Assembly (NCBI GenBank): GCA_947474065.1
Contig: CANJHD010000005.1
Coordinates: 1 to 64,000, forward strand
Length of the DNA stretch: 64,000 nucleotides
Source of the DNA: Planctomycetaceae bacterium
Lineage (GTDB): Bacteria; Planctomycetota; Phycisphaerae; Phycisphaerales; SM1A02
Direction: 5' to 3'
Positions 16,251-25,381 of the stretch are shown in pieces; position 1 is the stretch's first letter, and every line of letters starts with the position of its first letter. The position numbers and the translations under genes were made by a program. The notes beneath the pieces were generated by a model that searched no databases, was not told the DNA's origin, and was given only the letters and a program-made list of their open reading frames with translations.

Positions 16251-17417
16251 TTATTTCGCGTGGAGAGCACGAGCCATCTGCATAGTGGCGTCGAAGTGCG
16301 CGCGCACCGCGGCCATTGAGTCGCCGCCAAACTTAGCCATGAATGCTGCCGCCACTTCGAATGCAACAACATTCTCCATCACCACACTCGCTGCAGCGAT
16401 TGCGCTGACATCACTGCGTTCGTGCTGGCTCTGCACTGATTCATGAGTAGTTAAATCAACGCTTGGCATACCGCGCAGAAGTGTTGATATTGGCTTCATC
16501 GTGCCACGAACTACCAGTGGCATGCCGTTCGTCATACCGCCCTCAAGTCCGCCGGCATTGTTGGTGGGGCGAGTAAATCCAAGATGCGACTCTCCGGAAA
16601 GCGAACCGTCGTATTCGATCGGATCATGCACCTGGCTACCGAAGTGCCACGCACAGTCAGCACCCATCCCAATCTCAACAGCCTTGAACGCCTGAATACC
16701 CATGACTGCAGCAGCCAAGCGAGAATCAAGCCGCTCATTCCACTGCACACACGTACCGAGACCGGGTGGAACGCCAAGTACATAAACCTCCACACGTCCG
16801 CCCACCGTGTCTTTTTCAACCTTCGCGTTGTGAATGTGGTCGATGATCCGCGAACTAGTTTCTTGGTCTGGACAGTAGACGTCACTTGCGTCACGAGCTG
16901 CACGCAGTTCAGGCAACGTGTCCATATCTACTTCCATGACGCATGTGGCATCAATAGCCCCGCTCACAAATCCAAAGACTTCAATTCCAAACTCGCGCAA
17001 GAACACCCGGGCAAGGGCGCCAGCCGCGACGCGCGCTGCAGTTTCCCGCGCACTTGCACGCTCAAGCGTGCCACGACAATCAAGGGTCAACCACTTCAGA
17101 CTGCCCGCCAGATCTGCATGACCGGGCCGTGGACGAGTGAATGGCGGAGTCTTCTCAACGTCATCGAGCCGACTGTCCCTGTTTGGAACTTCAAGTGCTA
17201 CTGGCGAACCAAGCGTCACTCCGGCACGCACTCCGGTGAGAATTCGCACTTGATCAGTTTCGATTCGCTGCCTTGCACCACGGCCGTAGCCACCCTGACG
17301 GCGCGCCAACTCTGTATTGATGAACGCGGTATCAACAGCAAGCCCGGCGGGAAGCCCTTCCACCAACGCCAGAAGCGTAGTGCCGTGAGACTCGCCAGCA
17401 GTGCGGTAGGTCAGCAT
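16251..17417 (-). CDS. aroC: Chorismate synthase
   Basis: 388 residues from the ATG at 17417 ([12 protein letters not shown]). It converts 5-enolpyruvylshikimate-3-phosphate to chorismate using reduced FMN. Signatures: GESHG near the N-terminus, [42 protein letters not shown], and [23 protein letters not shown]. The open frame extends 119 codons further upstream, but that part overlaps the divergent membrane-protein gene and has no family similarity. It forms a loose aromatic cluster with aroDE and the phenylalanine hydroxylase gene. Confidence 0.95.
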   Translation of the reverse strand: MLTYRTAGESHGTTLLALVEGLPAGLAVDTAFINTELARRQGGYGRGARQRIETDQVRILTGVRAGVTLGSPVALEVPNRDSRLDDVEKTPPFTRPRPGHADLAGSLKWLTLDCRGTLERASARETAARVAAGALARVFLREFGIEVFGFVSGAIDATCVMEVDMDTLPELRAARDASDVYCPDQETSSRIIDHIHNAKVEKDTVGGRVEVYVLGVPPGLGTCVQWNERLDSRLAAAVMGIQAFKAVEIGMGADCAWHFGSQVHDPIEYDGSLSGESHLGFTRPTNNAGGLEGGMTNGMPLVVRGTMKPISTLLRGMPSVDLTTHESVQSQHERSDVSAIAAASVVMENVVAFEVAAAFMAKFGGDSMAAVRAHFDATMQMARALHAK

Positions 17418-17519
17418 GGGTTGGAAGGATATCCACGCCGTGACATTGAAACGAGAAGCAAGTCCGTCCCTCGGCTCGTGCGGCCGGCAATCACTTGCTA
17501 CACCACGCGGAAGGTGGAG

Positions 17520-19367
17520 ATGAAAGTGGAAGATAAGACCGAAAAAGGCACTCTCGAAACACGAAGCGAAGTATGCATGATGAGTACAGACCACGAAACC
17601 GAAGCAGCCACCAATCACCTCACGCGCTGCACTTCGCCGCTCGCCATGTTTCGCGACCAGGCGTGGTGCATCGCCCTTGTGGCCGTTGTTGCGTTTGCGT
17701 TTTTCGTACGCGGATCGATGCTCTTTCGCGGTGCTGTGCCCGCAGGTATGGATGCTGGCTACTACGCGGTACAAGCTCGGGAGCTACTGGAACGAGGCGC
17801 ACTTCGGTGGTCCGATGTGCCGCTTACTTTTCTGTGCGATGCAGTACTTGCCAAATGCACAATGCTGATGTTTGGTTGGGATATTGACACTGCAACTCTG
17901 TGGGCTTCACGCGTTGTTGACATTGTTGCAGAGCCGTTGGCGGCTATTCCATTGTTCATGGCTGCGTGGATCTTTGGGCGCGGAACACGGAGCGCAATTC
18001 CGAGCGTAGTCGCGGTTGGTCTTGCACTCACCATCAGTCCACCGCTATTACGAATGGTCGGGGACTTTGAGAAACAGTCGATGGCATATGTCTTCATGGC
18101 AAGCACATGGATATGCACGTGGACTGCCATGCGCGCGATCGATCGTCGCCGCTCACTGCACTGGTGGCTAGCGGCCATCGTCATGCTCGTTCTCACGGCG
18201 CTCACGCATGCGGGCACGTGTGCCGCAACGGCGCTTGGGTGTGTGCTCATGCTTGTCGTGTGGGCGGTGCGTTGTGGGATCTCACTGAAGCAGGCAATGC
18301 GCGCTGCGCTGCTAATTGCAGTCGTTGGCGGGGTGTTATTTGGTGCAGTGTGGTGGATAGCGCCAGGTAAGGCGGAAGCAGTCATAAAGCTGCCCGCGAA
18401 GCTGATTTCTGGCGAAAGCGAAAGCTCGGGAGCGATGGGTGGACCGGGTGGACCGGGGGGACCAGATGGACCCCGGGGACCCGGTGGGCCGAGAGGTATG
18501 GGTGGACCCGAAGAACCGCGAGGTATGCGCGGACCCGGTGAAATGCGTGGACCCGGTGATATGCACGGACCCGGCGAACCTGGTGGACAGCGAGGTATGC
18601 GCGGACCACCGGGTCCACCGATCAGTGGCGCGTGGATGGGCGCTGCCTGGATCACTGCACTCGCGGTCGGCATTGCAGCCCTGACATGGGCGACGCGTTC
18701 GCTTCGTCGAACCAATGCGGAGGAGTGCACGGACGCGCGAGCCGATGAGGCTTTGCTGTTTGGCTTGCTCTTTACGGCAGCGTGCCTCGCATGTCCACTC
18801 TTGAGCGGTGACCAAATGATGCGGCTCGCGCTGATGGAGCCGGTACCGCTCGCGTGCATAGCTGCGTTCTTGCTTTGTGTACCGCGGCGACGTGGGTGGC
18901 AGATACTTCAAACATCCGTAGCCGTGATTGCAGCGGCAGTACTTATCGTGAATGCGAACGCAAGCAGGCACGGGCGGCTCATGCAAACCGTGGACGACGT
19001 CGGTTTCGCAGAATTGCGTTCTTGGCGCGCGGATATTGCACCCGGTGATCAGGCTGTCGTTGCTGCGCGACATGGTTTGGAATTCTGGGCTGCATTCGCC
19101 ATGGACACGCACGCACGCTGGGGAACACTGAAAGATGCGGACTTTGATCGGTACGAACGTCTTTACATCTTGGAGGCGCGGCGCGGGTCGGGTGGGCCAC
19201 CCGGCGCGGGCGGTCGCGGACCGATGTCCGTCGCTGCGATTCCGCGCGAATCACAGATTGTGAAACAGTCGGACCGATTCACGCTGTGGGAAGTTCCAAA
19301 GTCGGCGCGCGACGCATTCCGCATCGACGCAGAACGAATCGATAGACCCACTCCTTCGCATGAGTAA
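17520..19367 (+). CDS. GT-C-like multi-pass membrane protein with collagen-like insert
   Basis: About 615 residues from the ATG at 17520, which follows GGAAGGTGGAG; in-frame ATGs at 17577 and 17580 are alternatives. An N-terminal membrane helix is followed by a periplasmic-loop motif, [21 protein letters not shown] second acidic motif, [13 protein letters not shown], comes after several helices. Paired acidic loop motifs (D...; D-x-E) with many helices are the hallmark of GT-C glycosyltransferases such as the STT3/ArnT group; that assignment is inference. Residues ~306-367 are a Gly/Pro/Met-rich collagen-like stretch between membrane segments. After three more helices comes a ~150-residue soluble C-terminal part. 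It is divergent from aroC. Confidence 0.7.
   Translation: MKVEDKTEKGTLETRSEVCMMSTDHETEAATNHLTRCTSPLAMFRDQAWCIALVAVVAFAFFVRGSMLFRGAVPAGMDAGYYAVQARELLERGALRWSDVPLTFLCDAVLAKCTMLMFGWDIDTATLWASRVVDIVAEPLAAIPLFMAAWIFGRGTRSAIPSVVAVGLALTISPPLLRMVGDFEKQSMAYVFMASTWICTWTAMRAIDRRRSLHWWLAAIVMLVLTALTHAGTCAATALGCVLMLVVWAVRCGISLKQAMRAALLIAVVGGVLFGAVWWIAPGKAEAVIKLPAKLISGESESSGAMGGPGGPGGPDGPRGPGGPRGMGGPEEPRGMRGPGEMRGPGDMHGPGEPGGQRGMRGPPGPPISGAWMGAAWITALAVGIAALTWATRSLRRTNAEECTDARADEALLFGLLFTAACLACPLLSGDQMMRLALMEPVPLACIAAFLLCVPRRRGWQILQTSVAVIAAAVLIVNANASRHGRLMQTVDDVGFAELRSWRADIAPGDQAVVAARHGLEFWAAFAMDTHARWGTLKDADFDRYERLYILEARRGSGGPPGAGGRGPMSVAAIPRESQIVKQSDRFTLWEVPKSARDAFRIDAERIDRPTPSHE
18435..18621 (+). repeat. 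Collagen-like triplet repeat inside the GT-C-like gene
   Basis: About 20 consecutive codon triplets encode mostly x-Gly-Pro or Gly-x-Met/Pro units ([21 protein letters not shown] and similar). At the DNA level the unit GGACCCGGTG-like is reiterated imperfectly, suggesting growth by slippage. It lies between predicted membrane helices. Confidence 0.85.
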
Positions 19368-19401
19368 TCATGCAGCGCTGCGGTTTACTTGACGTTGCTT
19401 C

Positions 19402-21045
19402 TTAGTCCGTATGCCACAGGCGGAACTGTCGCTCCGCCTGCTTCATAAACATCGCCCAGCCATCAACCGTGCGTGCGCCGCGCGACCGTGACTCGATAAT
19501 AAGCGGAGTATCGCGAGGTGTATAAACGGTATCCATCACCGTGATTGTGTCATCAAGATGCACATCATCTGCGAGCGGATTGCCCTGTGGGTCCGATCCG
19601 CCTTGCATACCAACCGGCGTGCAGTTGACAATCGCATGGAAGCAACCGCAGCCTATTTCACCGGCACGGCCTGCCACAATACGACCTTCATTCGCGCCGC
19701 CCGGCGCAGCGATTTCCGCGCCACTTCCGTGCTGTGACAGACCTTCTCGGAGTTGCGCACACAGACGTCGCGCGCGATCTTCGTTGCGGTTAAAGATCAC
19801 AACACGAGCGCCTTCATCGGCTAATCCGACAGCAACCGCACGAGCAACCCCGCCCGCACCAAGCACGGCGATGCGCTTGTCACGAAGTTCCGCGCGCTGA
19901 ATGCCCATGCCATGCGTGAGAGCGTCAACTGCGGCGGGCGCATCTGTATTAGTGCAATGCAATGCACCGGAAGAATCGAGATACAGCGTGTTTGCCGCGC
20001 CGATCCGCGCTGCGATCGCATCAACATGTCCGCCGTGCTCATAAACAAAGCGAACGAGATGTTCTTTGTGCGGAAGTGTTACGCATGCGCCACGGAAATC
20101 GAGCGGCGTAAACGCCAGCAACTCGGCGACCGTCGCCTTAAAGTGTTCGTACTCCGGCGGGATTGGCATAGGAAGGAGCACTGCATCACGCTCCGCCGCA
20201 CGGAACCATTCATTGTGAAGATGCGGGCTGCGCGAATGACCGACTGGCCAACCGATTACGCCAAATACTCGAGTAGCAGGACCAATACTGCGAAACCCGT
20301 AAAGATTGACCATCTCCTCAACGGACACTTGCCCAGGTGCGGTGCCCGCTGCGTTTGCAGCAGCGCGCTGCGCATCGGAATCATTACCGGCATGAGCGAA
20401 GGTGAGGAATGCGCCAAACTTCGGTGCAAGGACGCGACTCATCAGCCCAGGTTCGCCCATGCAGAGCACTACTGCTGGCTTCACGCGGGTAGCAAGCAAC
20501 TCAAATGCCTCAATGTTGTCGCGGACGCTGCGTGCACGCCACGCCACTTTCGCAACGGCACATGCATCACTCTCCGCCATCGCGGTCCATTGCCGAAGGA
20601 GTGACGCGGGTCGCCCCTCAAAATCATGCACACTCAGAATCAATCGCGTACCAACGGTGCGCACTTGGCCGGGATGCGCTACGCAGAGTTCAAGTTTCTG
20701 CCGCAAATTTGCACTGCGCTGCGCATCGGCAAGTTCAAAGTCAATATAGGTTGGCGCAGGCTCGCCATCAGCGGTGCACAGCGACTCAAGAAAGCTAACG
20801 CGATCCGCTTCGTTGCCGCACCAATCACCGCCCTCGCGCGCGCCGCGGATGGTCACAATGCACGGCGCTGGTGATTCGCGCACAAGCGTTCGCACATGGT
20901 GCAGCGCGTTCTCGCACTCCGCCAGTGCATCGACCCGCCACTCCACCATGTCTGCGCCATGCTCGACCGCACGACGCGCATCGGCAAGAGCGGTATTGAT
21001 CTCGTCCGGGGCTTCAACGGAAATGGACACGCAAAGGTGAGTCAC
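19402..21045 (-). CDS. aroDE: Fused 3-dehydroquinate dehydratase (type I) / shikimate dehydrogenase
   Basis: 547 residues from the GTG at 21045, preceded by AGGA at suitable spacing; a TTG at 21093 would add 16 residues. The N-terminal half is a type I dehydroquinase: THLCVSIS, DMVEWRVDAL, catalytic His in SVHDFEGRP and the Schiff-base Lys in CAVAKVAW. The C-terminal half, from FGVIGWPVGHSRSPHLHN, is shikimate dehydrogenase with the substrate Lys in VTLPHKEHL, NTDAPAAVDAL and the NADP-binding VLGAGGVARAVAVG. It performs two consecutive steps from dehydroquinate to shikimate. The AroD-AroE fusion is known from plants and chlamydiae. Confidence 0.92.
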   Translation of the reverse strand: MTHLCVSISVEAPDEINTALADARRAVEHGADMVEWRVDALAECENALHHVRTLVRESPAPCIVTIRGAREGGDWCGNEADRVSFLESLCTADGEPAPTYIDFELADAQRSANLRQKLELCVAHPGQVRTVGTRLILSVHDFEGRPASLLRQWTAMAESDACAVAKVAWRARSVRDNIEAFELLATRVKPAVVLCMGEPGLMSRVLAPKFGAFLTFAHAGNDSDAQRAAANAAGTAPGQVSVEEMVNLYGFRSIGPATRVFGVIGWPVGHSRSPHLHNEWFRAAERDAVLLPMPIPPEYEHFKATVAELLAFTPLDFRGACVTLPHKEHLVRFVYEHGGHVDAIAARIGAANTLYLDSSGALHCTNTDAPAAVDALTHGMGIQRAELRDKRIAVLGAGGVARAVAVGLADEGARVVIFNRNEDRARRLCAQLREGLSQHGSGAEIAAPGGANEGRIVAGRAGEIGCGCFHAIVNCTPVGMQGGSDPQGNPLADDVHLDDTITVMDTVYTPRDTPLIIESRSRGARTVDGWAMFMKQAERQFRLWHTD

Positions 21046-21092
21046 GGGCGGAATCCTACGGCGCGCGCCGCTAGAAGTTAGGATTCGATGCA

Positions 21093-21704
21093 ATGACCGA
21101 CGAGATTGCCGACGAGGCCTACCAATTCATGCGTGCGCACCTTCATGGGAAGATCCGTTTCGGCGAGGATCGCGTGGATATCCGCGTCGCGCCCACACCA
21201 AGTGGTCATTTAGTGGCGTCGGTGATGGTGGCGATGCTCCGTTCGGTAGACACCGTTCTCGAACTTCCTGATGACAGCGATGACGCGCTGGTCTTACAAG
21301 TGACCCTTGAGCAAATCGATGAGAATGGACCAGACGGCGCCATTTGCGATCGCTGGTGCATCTACCACGGTGAGCCGCCGGATGTTCGATGGGCACGCAT
21401 CCAGATCGACGCTGCTCGCTACAAGGGCTACTTCATCGATGGCCAAGCGCTGATGCGCGAGAATCCATTTGCCGCCCATGAAGGCGCCCTCTGCAAGGAA
21501 CTCAATACCTCCTGCCAAGAGCAGGTCATTCGTGCCGCCCGAGCCTCAGGCGAACACCTGCTCATTGACCCCAAAGTAGTGGGAGTTGATCCATGGGGCA
21601 TTGACGCGCGCGCCCAGTTGGGAATAGCAAGGATTTCAGCCATTCCCGCCATTTCCTCCGTGAATGGCGTCAAGCCATGGCTGGTAGAGCGAGCCGGCAA
21701 CTAA
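21093..21704 (+). CDS. Hypothetical protein
   Basis: 203 residues, acidic, with no signal peptide or membrane helix. I recognise no family. The N-terminal two thirds look like an alpha/beta domain (VDIRVAPTPSGHLVASVMVA, ALVLQVTLEQIDENG, RWARIQIDAARYKGYFIDGQ). The C-terminal part contains HLLIDPKVVGVDPWGIDARA. It is divergent from aroDE with a 47-base gap, so the two probably share a control region. The start is an ATG at 21093, which shares a base with the alternative TTG of aroDE on the other strand. Confidence 0.7.
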   Translation: MTDEIADEAYQFMRAHLHGKIRFGEDRVDIRVAPTPSGHLVASVMVAMLRSVDTVLELPDDSDDALVLQVTLEQIDENGPDGAICDRWCIYHGEPPDVRWARIQIDAARYKGYFIDGQALMRENPFAAHEGALCKELNTSCQEQVIRAARASGEHLLIDPKVVGVDPWGIDARAQLGIARISAIPAISSVNGVKPWLVERAGN

Positions 21705-21778
21705 CGACTTCATTCTGAGAGCGTGCCCGCCTAGACTGCAATAAGCCAGCATTCAGACGAACACGAAGGGAACTACCG

Positions 21779-22642
21779 ATGGGCCAAGGCATGTCCGGCA
21801 ATCTGAACCACGCGATGATCGATGGCCCGCAAGGCAAGGCTGCTCAGGAGTACGCCAACCATTACGGCGAACCCGGCTTCCCCGACATTACTAAGGCATA
21901 CATCAAGCAAAATTATGCTGGCTACACCGAGGAGAACCAGGAAACTTGGCGCGTGCTCTACGACCGACAGATGGCGTACTTAGCTACCAACGCCAGCGAT
22001 GTCTACCTTCGTGGAGCACGCAGCATTAACTTGGTGCGCGACCACATTCCCTACCTCGAGGGTCCACAGTCGGTCAATACATTCTTGATGCCACTCACTG
22101 GTTGGCAAAGCAAGGCTGTACCTGGCTATCTTCCTGCGAAGGCGTTCTTTGCTTGCCTCGCGCGCCGTGAATTTCCAACCACTGTTGTGATTCGTTCGCG
22201 CGAGTCCATTGATTACCTGCCCGAGCCGGACATCTTTCATGACATCTTTGGCCATGTGCCGTTGCACGCAGACCCAGTCTTTGCAGACTTCCTGCAAACC
22301 TACGGCAAGGCAGCGGCGAGTACCGATGACCCGCGCCATGTCGAGCGGTTATCAAGACTGTTCTGGTTCACGGTGGAATTCGGTCTCATCCGCGAAAGCG
22401 GGCGCAATCGACTGTACGGAAGTGGATTGATTTCGAGCCCCGGCGAAAGCGCCCACGCGCTGGACTCCAAGGATGTCGATCGTCGACCCTTTGACCTCGA
22501 GACGGTTTGCAACACGAGTTTCGAAATCGATCACTACCAGCCGATTCTTTACGTACTCGATAGTTTTGATCAGTTGCGAGATGCCATGAATACCTATGCG
22601 CAGCGACTGCTCGACCCCGTTCGGCTACCCGTAAACGCGTAA
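21779..22642 (+). CDS. phhA: Phenylalanine 4-hydroxylase-like aromatic amino acid hydroxylase
   Basis: 287 residues, the size of bacterial catalytic-domain-only enzymes. It has the non-haem iron signature PEPDIFHDIFGHVPL, with ligands His154 and His159, and the third ligand Glu200 in FWFTVEFGL. Other family marks are LTGWQ, YLPAKAFFACLARREFP and YGSGLISSPGESAHAL. It is expected to hydroxylate Phe to Tyr using a pterin cofactor and O2. AAGGGAACTACCG precedes the ATG. No pterin-4a-carbinolamine dehydratase is adjacent. It lies downstream of the unknown gene at 21093 and close to two shikimate-pathway genes. Confidence 0.9.
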   Translation: MGQGMSGNLNHAMIDGPQGKAAQEYANHYGEPGFPDITKAYIKQNYAGYTEENQETWRVLYDRQMAYLATNASDVYLRGARSINLVRDHIPYLEGPQSVNTFLMPLTGWQSKAVPGYLPAKAFFACLARREFPTTVVIRSRESIDYLPEPDIFHDIFGHVPLHADPVFADFLQTYGKAAASTDDPRHVERLSRLFWFTVEFGLIRESGRNRLYGSGLISSPGESAHALDSKDVDRRPFDLETVCNTSFEIDHYQPILYVLDSFDQLRDAMNTYAQRLLDPVRLPVNA

Positions 22643-22674
22643 ATCACCCCCTTGTCGCGGCTACACTCCGCGCA

Positions 22675-24225
22675 ATGCGCCTTACCCTGAATTTCTGCCC
22701 TTTGTGGGCCTCTGTGATCGCAAGCACGGCGACACTTCTAGGCGGTTGCGCAGTTGGGCCTGACTATCAAGAACCGCGCGTTCCTGTTGAGCCGCACTTC
22801 ACTGCCAAGAGCGACGCCGCTCTTGCAGTGACCGAGCCAATCAGCGAGCGTTGGTGGCAAAATTTCAAAGACCCGGTGCTCGATGAGCTCGTCTCGCGCG
22901 CAGACATGCAGAACATTGACCTGCGCCGCACACTTCTTGCACTTGAGGAATACCGCGCGCAGTACACCATTGACTTCTCCAAACTATTCCCAGAGATGGA
23001 TACTGGCCTTGCGTACAGCCACCGGTTAATCAACGGCAACGCGCTGGGTATCCAAAATCCAGATGCACTGAATCAGAGTTTCAACAACTGGGAGTGGAAT
23101 GTCGCCTCGGCTGCTTGGGAAATCGATGTATGGGGCGCGGTCCGCCGGCAGATCGAGGCCGGTGTTTCGCGCGTGCAAATGAGCGCCGCGGGCTACCGCG
23201 CCGCGCTCGTGAGCATCCGTGCCGAGGTCGCACAGGCATACGTCACCATTCGACAACTCCAGGCGCAGCGCAAGGCGTACCGAGACCTTGCGCAGGGCTA
23301 TGGCAAATTGGTCGGTGCGATCGAGAAGAAGGTTCGCTATCAGGCAGGGTCCAAAGTGGAACTCGGCGAGGTTCGCTCGCGCCAGTCTTCGGCATTGGCT
23401 GAGTCCATTCGCTTTGACGGCATGATCGCCAAGCAACTTTCTGGACTCTGCATTCTGCTAGCCGAAACGCCCGAACGCGTGCGCGCAATGGTGGAAACCG
23501 ATGGCAAAGTGCCCTCGGTGGATATGCCGATTGCGGTGGGCATTCCATCAACACTGCTGATGCGCCGCCCTGATGTTCAGGCCGCAGAACGCAACTTTCA
23601 GGCTGCGACAGCCGAGATCGGCGTAGCCGAAGCTGGATACTTGCCGCGCTTCACATTCACTGGCAACTTCGTCATCCAGACGCCGAACTTTAGTGATCTC
23701 ACCGACGTCAACAAGAACATGACGTACGGCATCACGCCGGCGATGAGTTGGAATTTCATGAACATCCTGACCGGGGCGGCTGAAGCGCGCGTCAAGCAAG
23801 CGAAGGCTCGCTCTGCTGATGCACTGCTGCGCTACCAGCTGACCGTAGTGACTGCCATCAATCAAGTGGAATCATCGATCACTTCATTTACTGCTGCTCG
23901 AGCCGTCCGTGGAAACTTCTCTGACAGCGCAAGAGAGATCGGCGCTTCCTACGACTTGGCGTTCATGCAGTACAACGCGGGCACGATCGATATTGCTCGG
24001 CTCATCGAGTACTTACAAGCATCGGTGATCGCACGTAACGGACTCGCGCAAGCTGAAGGTTTAGTTGCACAAGACTGCGTTGAGCTGTACCGCTCGCTCG
24101 GTGGCGGCTGGGAGAACAGCCCAATGCCGACCGCTGTCGAGGATGTAAAGCGATTCAATCCAACCCCCACCGCAAATGACTTCCTAGCGCCAAGCAGCCC
24201 AGCTACTGGCCGCTCAAATGGCTGA
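22675..24225 (+). CDS. RND efflux outer-membrane lipoprotein (NodT/OprM type)
   Basis: 516 residues with a lipoprotein signal ending LLGGC (Cys about residue 25), followed by AVGPDYQEPRVPVEP, the usual start of the NodT family. Long alternating helical repeats carry the OEP signatures RWWQNFKDPVLDELV, TLLMRRPDVQAAERNFQAA and IGVAEAGYLPRF. It forms the trimeric outer-membrane channel of a tripartite pump. It is first of three genes. The next gene begins at or across its stop codon, so the operon is translationally coupled. Confidence 0.93.
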   Translation: MRLTLNFCPLWASVIASTATLLGGCAVGPDYQEPRVPVEPHFTAKSDAALAVTEPISERWWQNFKDPVLDELVSRADMQNIDLRRTLLALEEYRAQYTIDFSKLFPEMDTGLAYSHRLINGNALGIQNPDALNQSFNNWEWNVASAAWEIDVWGAVRRQIEAGVSRVQMSAAGYRAALVSIRAEVAQAYVTIRQLQAQRKAYRDLAQGYGKLVGAIEKKVRYQAGSKVELGEVRSRQSSALAESIRFDGMIAKQLSGLCILLAETPERVRAMVETDGKVPSVDMPIAVGIPSTLLMRRPDVQAAERNFQAATAEIGVAEAGYLPRFTFTGNFVIQTPNFSDLTDVNKNMTYGITPAMSWNFMNILTGAAEARVKQAKARSADALLRYQLTVVTAINQVESSITSFTAARAVRGNFSDSAREIGASYDLAFMQYNAGTIDIARLIEYLQASVIARNGLAQAEGLVAQDCVELYRSLGGGWENSPMPTAVEDVKRFNPTPTANDFLAPSSPATGRSNG

Positions 24226-24241
24226 GCAGACAGATACGAAC

Positions 24242-25381
24242 ATGAAGAAGACTCGATTTATTGCAGCATTTACGCTGATCTTCGCTGCCGCCGCATGCTC
24301 CCGCGCACCGCAGGGACCAGCCGGCATGCCGCCGTCGCCCGTGCGCACCACCAAGCCAACGGTAAGCGATGTGGCAATCCACCGCGAATACCCGGGCATG
24401 ACCATGAGCGTGCGCACCGTTGACATTATCCCGCGCGTGAGCGGATGGATTGATACTCAGGGCTTCAGCAACGGACAGTCTGTCACTGATGGGCAGATGC
24501 TCTACATCATTGACCCACGTCCGTACCGCGTGCTCGTTGAGAAGGCCAAGGCTGATATTGCCGTAGTAGAGGCGGAACTCAAGAACGCTACGGATAAGGT
24601 GGTGCGTAATCGCCCGCTCGTTGAAGTTTCAGCAATCTCCCAAGAGGCGTTCGACCAAATGCTGGCGAACCAGCGAACTGCGGAGGCGAATCTCGACGCA
24701 CGCCACGCTGCGCTTGATGAAGCGAACCTAAATCTGTCCTTCACGCGAATCACTAGTCCGGTAGCAGGTCAGGTAAGTGCAACGAACAAGTACGCGGGGA
24801 CATCCGTTACGCCACAAACCACGCTTGTCACCGTGCGGCAGATGGATCCGCTTTGGGTGGAATTTGAGCCAGTTGACTCCGACATTCCTGCGCTGCGTCG
24901 CATGCAGCTTGCGGATGACAAAAGTACGCAAGCATCACTCCCAGGCGGAGCATGGACGCGCTCTGGCAAGGTGGTCTTTATTGATAACTCAGTCAATCGC
25001 GAAACCTCAACCATTCGCACGAGAATTGAAGTTCCAAACACTGATCTGATGATGGCGCCCGGCGCGTATGTCACCGTCAAACTCCAAGTGGCCGAACTCA
25101 AAGATGCAATTTCCATACCGGAAAGCGCGCTGACGTATCAAACCGCCGCTGCCACCCTTTGGGTGGTGGACGCCGAGGGGAAGGCACATCAGAAGGTTGT
25201 AAAGGCTGGACCACGAGGCGGCGCAGGCATCGTCATTACCGAAGGCCTCGGCGCCGATGAGACGCTCGTAACCGAGGGTATGCAGAAACTCCATGACGGC
25301 TCACAGACAATCTCGCCCGAGGCGATGTTGCAGGCTGTCGAAGGCAAGATCGAAAAGCGTATGGGCAAGGCCGCTGAATGA
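24242..25381 (+). CDS. RND efflux periplasmic adaptor (membrane fusion protein)
   Basis: About 379 residues from the ATG at 24242, which gives a clean lipoprotein signal (MKKTRFIAAFTLIFAAAAC). An ATG at 24218 overlaps the upstream stop by 8 bases and adds MAEQTDTN; it cannot be excluded. The family order is present: a barrel-sandwich half (VDIIPRVSGWI, GQMLYIIDPRPY), a helical hairpin rich in Ala/Glu, the second half (FTRITSPVAGQVSATN) and beta-barrel segments with TTLVTVRQMDPLWVEF. It links the inner-membrane pump to the outer-membrane channel. It overlaps the pump gene by 4 bases. Confidence 0.93.
   Translation: MKKTRFIAAFTLIFAAAACSRAPQGPAGMPPSPVRTTKPTVSDVAIHREYPGMTMSVRTVDIIPRVSGWIDTQGFSNGQSVTDGQMLYIIDPRPYRVLVEKAKADIAVVEAELKNATDKVVRNRPLVEVSAISQEAFDQMLANQRTAEANLDARHAALDEANLNLSFTRITSPVAGQVSATNKYAGTSVTPQTTLVTVRQMDPLWVEFEPVDSDIPALRRMQLADDKSTQASLPGGAWTRSGKVVFIDNSVNRETSTIRTRIEVPNTDLMMAPGAYVTVKLQVAELKDAISIPESALTYQTAAATLWVVDAEGKAHQKVVKAGPRGGAGIVITEGLGADETLVTEGMQKLHDGSQTISPEAMLQAVEGKIEKRMGKAAE

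Noticed and set aside
16584-17519. Upstream extension of the GT-C-like frame to 16584
   Set aside because: This part overlaps aroC on the opposite strand and has no membrane or glycosyltransferase character; the purine-rich RBS before 17520 fits better.
17762-18859. Long Pro-rich minus-strand open frame of 365 residues
   Set aside because: It is the antisense of the Gly/Pro-rich GT-C-like gene; low-complexity composition explains its length.
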